The notes under the pieces were generated by a model that saw nothing but the letters and a program-made list of their open reading frames with translations, did no database searches and had not been told where the DNA came from. This document shows, piece after piece, positions 5,639-7,233 of a stretch of DNA of 7,233 nt (the first letter of the stretch is position 1; the number at the start of each line of letters is the position of its first letter). Source of the stretch: an uncultured Sphingomonadales bacterium (GTDB lineage: Bacteria > Pseudomonadota > Alphaproteobacteria > Sphingomonadales > Sphingomonadaceae); NCBI GenBank assembly GCA_937898535.1, contig CALDKP010000014.1, positions 1 through 7,233 of the forward strand, written 5' to 3'. Position numbers and translations under genes: made by a program.

Positions 5639-6748
5639 TTGGCTCGTAAATTCATATATATCGTTGCAGCGCTCATCGTCCTCGTCATCGCGGGCGGGTT
5701 CGTTATCCGCATTTATGAGGCTGAGCTCACCGAACTGGCATTTGTCCCAACGGCGAAATTCGAAAAGCAGGCGGCATTTGAACCAAACAAATATGCCGGC
5801 AACGATATGTGGTTTGCGCGGCCCGGTAAGGCGGAAAACCCGGCCGACTGGTTGCCTGTAGGCGCGGCCAAACCAGAAGTGCGGGGACCGGCGGCGATAT
5901 TTTTCATTCATCCGACATCCTATATCGGCAGAGACCATTGGAACGCCCCGCTGAACGACGCGGAATCGCAGGATCGCGCCAGATTGTTCCTGCGTGGCCT
6001 CGCTTCGCCATTTGCCAGCACGGGTGAAATGTGGGCGCCCCGCTATCGTCAGGCCGCTATAGGATCCTTCCTGACCACCAAGCCCGAGGGTCAACAGGCG
6101 TTGGACGCCGCATATCAGGACGTTCTTTTGGCGTTCGACGAATTTGTTGCGAAAGTGCAAAAAGACCGGCCGATTATATTGGCTGGCCATAGCCAAGGCG
6201 CGCTGCACCTTACACATCTGCTAAAGGATCGCGTTGCAGGCCAACCAATCGCCAAGCGAATCGTCGCCGCATATGTTGTCGGCTGGCCAATTTCAGTGGA
6301 CAATGATGTCGCTGCGATGGGACTACCCGTATGTTCGGGTCCGGATCAAACGGGATGCATCATGGCGTGGCAGAGCTTCGCCGAGCCCGCTGAATATGAC
6401 CGCATATCAAAAGTCTATGACGCAACGACGGGTTTCAACGGCGAAAGCCGCAAAGGCACTGCAATGTTGTGCACCAATCCGTTAAACGGTGGCGCAGCCG
6501 CGGCGGCAGACATGAAGGCCAATTTAGGCACGTTAAAGCCAGATGCGTCGATGGAAGCCGGTGAACTGGTCGTTGGTGCGGTACCCGCACGATGCGACTC
6601 AAAAGGTTTTCTACTGATCGGTGATCCGCCAGAAGTTGGTCCTTATGTCCTGCCCGGCAACAATTACCATGTGTATGACTTCCCGCTATTCTGGGCGAAT
6701 GTGCGGGCGGATGCCACATTGCGAATGCGGAAGTTTCTTCAGAAATGA
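5639..6748 (+). CDS. DUF3089-family alpha/beta-hydrolase-like protein, membrane-anchored
   Basis: 369 residues starting at TTG. Residues 5-23 are strongly hydrophobic after a basic ARK, giving a probable signal anchor with the rest outside the cytoplasm; no lipobox cysteine is seen. The remainder resembles the DUF3089 family (PF11288). AIFFIHPTSYIG at 86-97 resembles the strand and HPT motif near the oxyanion hole. PIILAGHSQGALH at 178-190 contains a GxSxG nucleophile elbow with Ser185. His344 in NNYHVYD near the C-terminus is a likely catalytic His. Cys232 and Cys240 may form a disulfide, which would suit a periplasmic site. The family has no established substrate; lipase, esterase or peptidase activity is possible but not shown here. 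The stop overlaps the ruvX start by four bases (ATGA), implying one transcript. The family call rests on recognised motifs, not a search. Confidence 0.85.
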   Translation: MARKFIYIVAALIVLVIAGGFVIRIYEAELTELAFVPTAKFEKQAAFEPNKYAGNDMWFARPGKAENPADWLPVGAAKPEVRGPAAIFFIHPTSYIGRDHWNAPLNDAESQDRARLFLRGLASPFASTGEMWAPRYRQAAIGSFLTTKPEGQQALDAAYQDVLLAFDEFVAKVQKDRPIILAGHSQGALHLTHLLKDRVAGQPIAKRIVAAYVVGWPISVDNDVAAMGLPVCSGPDQTGCIMAWQSFAEPAEYDRISKVYDATTGFNGESRKGTAMLCTNPLNGGAAAAADMKANLGTLKPDASMEAGELVVGAVPARCDSKGFLLIGDPPEVGPYVLPGNNYHVYDFPLFWANVRADATLRMRKFLQK

Positions 6749-7206
6749 TTTTTGACGCCGTCGCTGACTTTCTGGAACAACTGCCCGAAGGCGGCGTGTT
6801 GATAGGGCTTGATATTGGCACCAAAACAATTGGCACGGCGTTTTGCGACGCTGGCTGGACATTCGCATCCCCCGCCGATTTGATCCGCAGAAGCAAGTTT
6901 GCCAAAGACAAGGCGTTGCTCAGCGCCGCGATTGCGACCCGCCCCACGCGCGGGATCGTCATTGGCTTACCGCTCAACATGGATGGCAGCGAAAGCCCCA
7001 GAAGCCAATCAAGCCGCGCTTTTGCCCGAAACATCGCTGATCTTGGCCTGCCGATTTTGTTGCGCGACGAACGCTGGTCGACCCAAGCGGTTGAGCGCGA
7101 CATGATTGCCGCCGACATGAGCCGCGCAAAACGGGCCGAAAAAATCGACAGCGGCGCAGCGGCATTCATTCTGCAGGGCGCAATCGATGCGCTGACCATT
7201 GGGTGA
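6745..7206 (+). CDS. ruvX: Putative pre-16S rRNA nuclease / Holliday junction resolvase RuvX (YqgF family)
   Basis: 153 residues, the usual size for the family. It has the RNase H-like fold with its expected acidic residues: Asp23 in GLDIGTKTIG (21-30), Asp108 and Glu109 in the DERWST motif (108-113), and Asp136 in KIDSGAAAFILQ. GIVIGLPLNMDGS at 70-82 is another family hallmark. E. coli YqgF matures the 5' end of 16S rRNA; other members have been reported to cleave Holliday junctions, so the annotation name varies. The ATG at 6745 lies inside the stop region of the DUF3089 gene (four-base overlap), with only a weak GGAAG about 12 bases upstream. Translation therefore probably depends on reinitiation. 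The short N-terminal extension MIFDAVADFLEQLPEGG before the core is common in alphaproteobacterial forms. The last codon is followed by 27 bases to the window end. Confidence 0.94.
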   Translation: MIFDAVADFLEQLPEGGVLIGLDIGTKTIGTAFCDAGWTFASPADLIRRSKFAKDKALLSAAIATRPTRGIVIGLPLNMDGSESPRSQSSRAFARNIADLGLPILLRDERWSTQAVERDMIAADMSRAKRAEKIDSGAAAFILQGAIDALTIG

Positions 7207-7209
7207 CGG

Positions 7210-7228
7210 TTTTTGGTCGGCCACGACC
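7210..7228. other. Short hairpin with adjoining T run after ruvX
   Basis: After the ruvX stop, five T residues (7210-7214) are followed by GGTCG (7215-7219), the loop GCCA and CGACC (7224-7228). The T run is on the wrong side of the stem to end the ruvX transcript. On the minus strand the stem is followed by A residues. Only five bases follow within the window, so a terminator or a next gene start beyond the edge cannot be judged. Confidence 0.25.
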
Positions 7229-7233
7229 TAGCC

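Noticed and set aside
6435..7199. Minus-strand frame of 254 codons opposite the DUF3089 end and ruvX
   Set aside because: Both plus-strand genes carry intact family motifs across this stretch, and the antisense product shows no recognisable family.
7210..7228. Possible intrinsic terminator after ruvX
   Set aside because: The T run precedes the stem instead of following it, the stem is only five base pairs, and the downstream side is cut by the window edge.
1..7233. A novel defence, mobile or biosynthetic system
   Set aside because: Every substantial coding region is a recognised housekeeping family or a DUF3089 gene; I found no transposase, integrase, att-like repeats flanking the tRNA, or accessory cluster.

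Overview
The window reads as a conserved housekeeping segment of an alphaproteobacterial chromosome, most likely from Sphingomonadales (Sphingomonadaceae). The basis is protein recognition: the ClpP N-terminus, a trigger factor with an Ala/Lys/Pro-only tail, gatCAB written C-A-B, and a DUF3089 hydrolase beside ruvX. The order assignment is an inference from remembered family sequences, not a search. I found no insertion sequence, prophage, CRISPR array or toxin-antitoxin module.

Minus strand, right to left (gene order as transcribed): gatC, gatA and gatB (5511 to 2272) encode the three-subunit Asp/Glu-tRNA amidotransferase. Junctions are very tight: gatC and gatA share one base, and gatA and gatB are one base apart. 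About 100 bases with two stem-loops follow, then a complete tRNA-Leu(UAG) with encoded CCA (2167 to 2083), then tig for trigger factor (1988 to 483). A strong intrinsic terminator lies at 432-461. The 5' end of clpP (218 to 1) is cut by the window edge. A sequence resembling a heat-shock sigma-32 (RpoH) promoter lies just upstream of clpP.

Plus strand: across a 127-bp divergent intergenic region from gatC, a membrane-anchored DUF3089 alpha/beta-hydrolase-like protein starts at a TTG codon with a good Shine-Dalgarno (5639-6748). It overlaps ruvX (6745-7206), the YqgF/RuvX nuclease-fold protein, by four bases, so the two are probably co-transcribed. The last 27 bases carry no gene start.

The left block combines protein synthesis and quality control: tRNA charging by transamidation, a leucine tRNA, the ribosome-bound chaperone and the Clp protease subunit. 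The right pair joins an uncharacterised envelope hydrolase with a nucleic-acid processing enzyme. I see no convincing undescribed system. The points most worth checking are the heat-shock promoter of clpP, the low-complexity trigger factor tail, possible readthrough from gatB through the tRNA to tig, and the translational coupling of the DUF3089 gene to ruvX.
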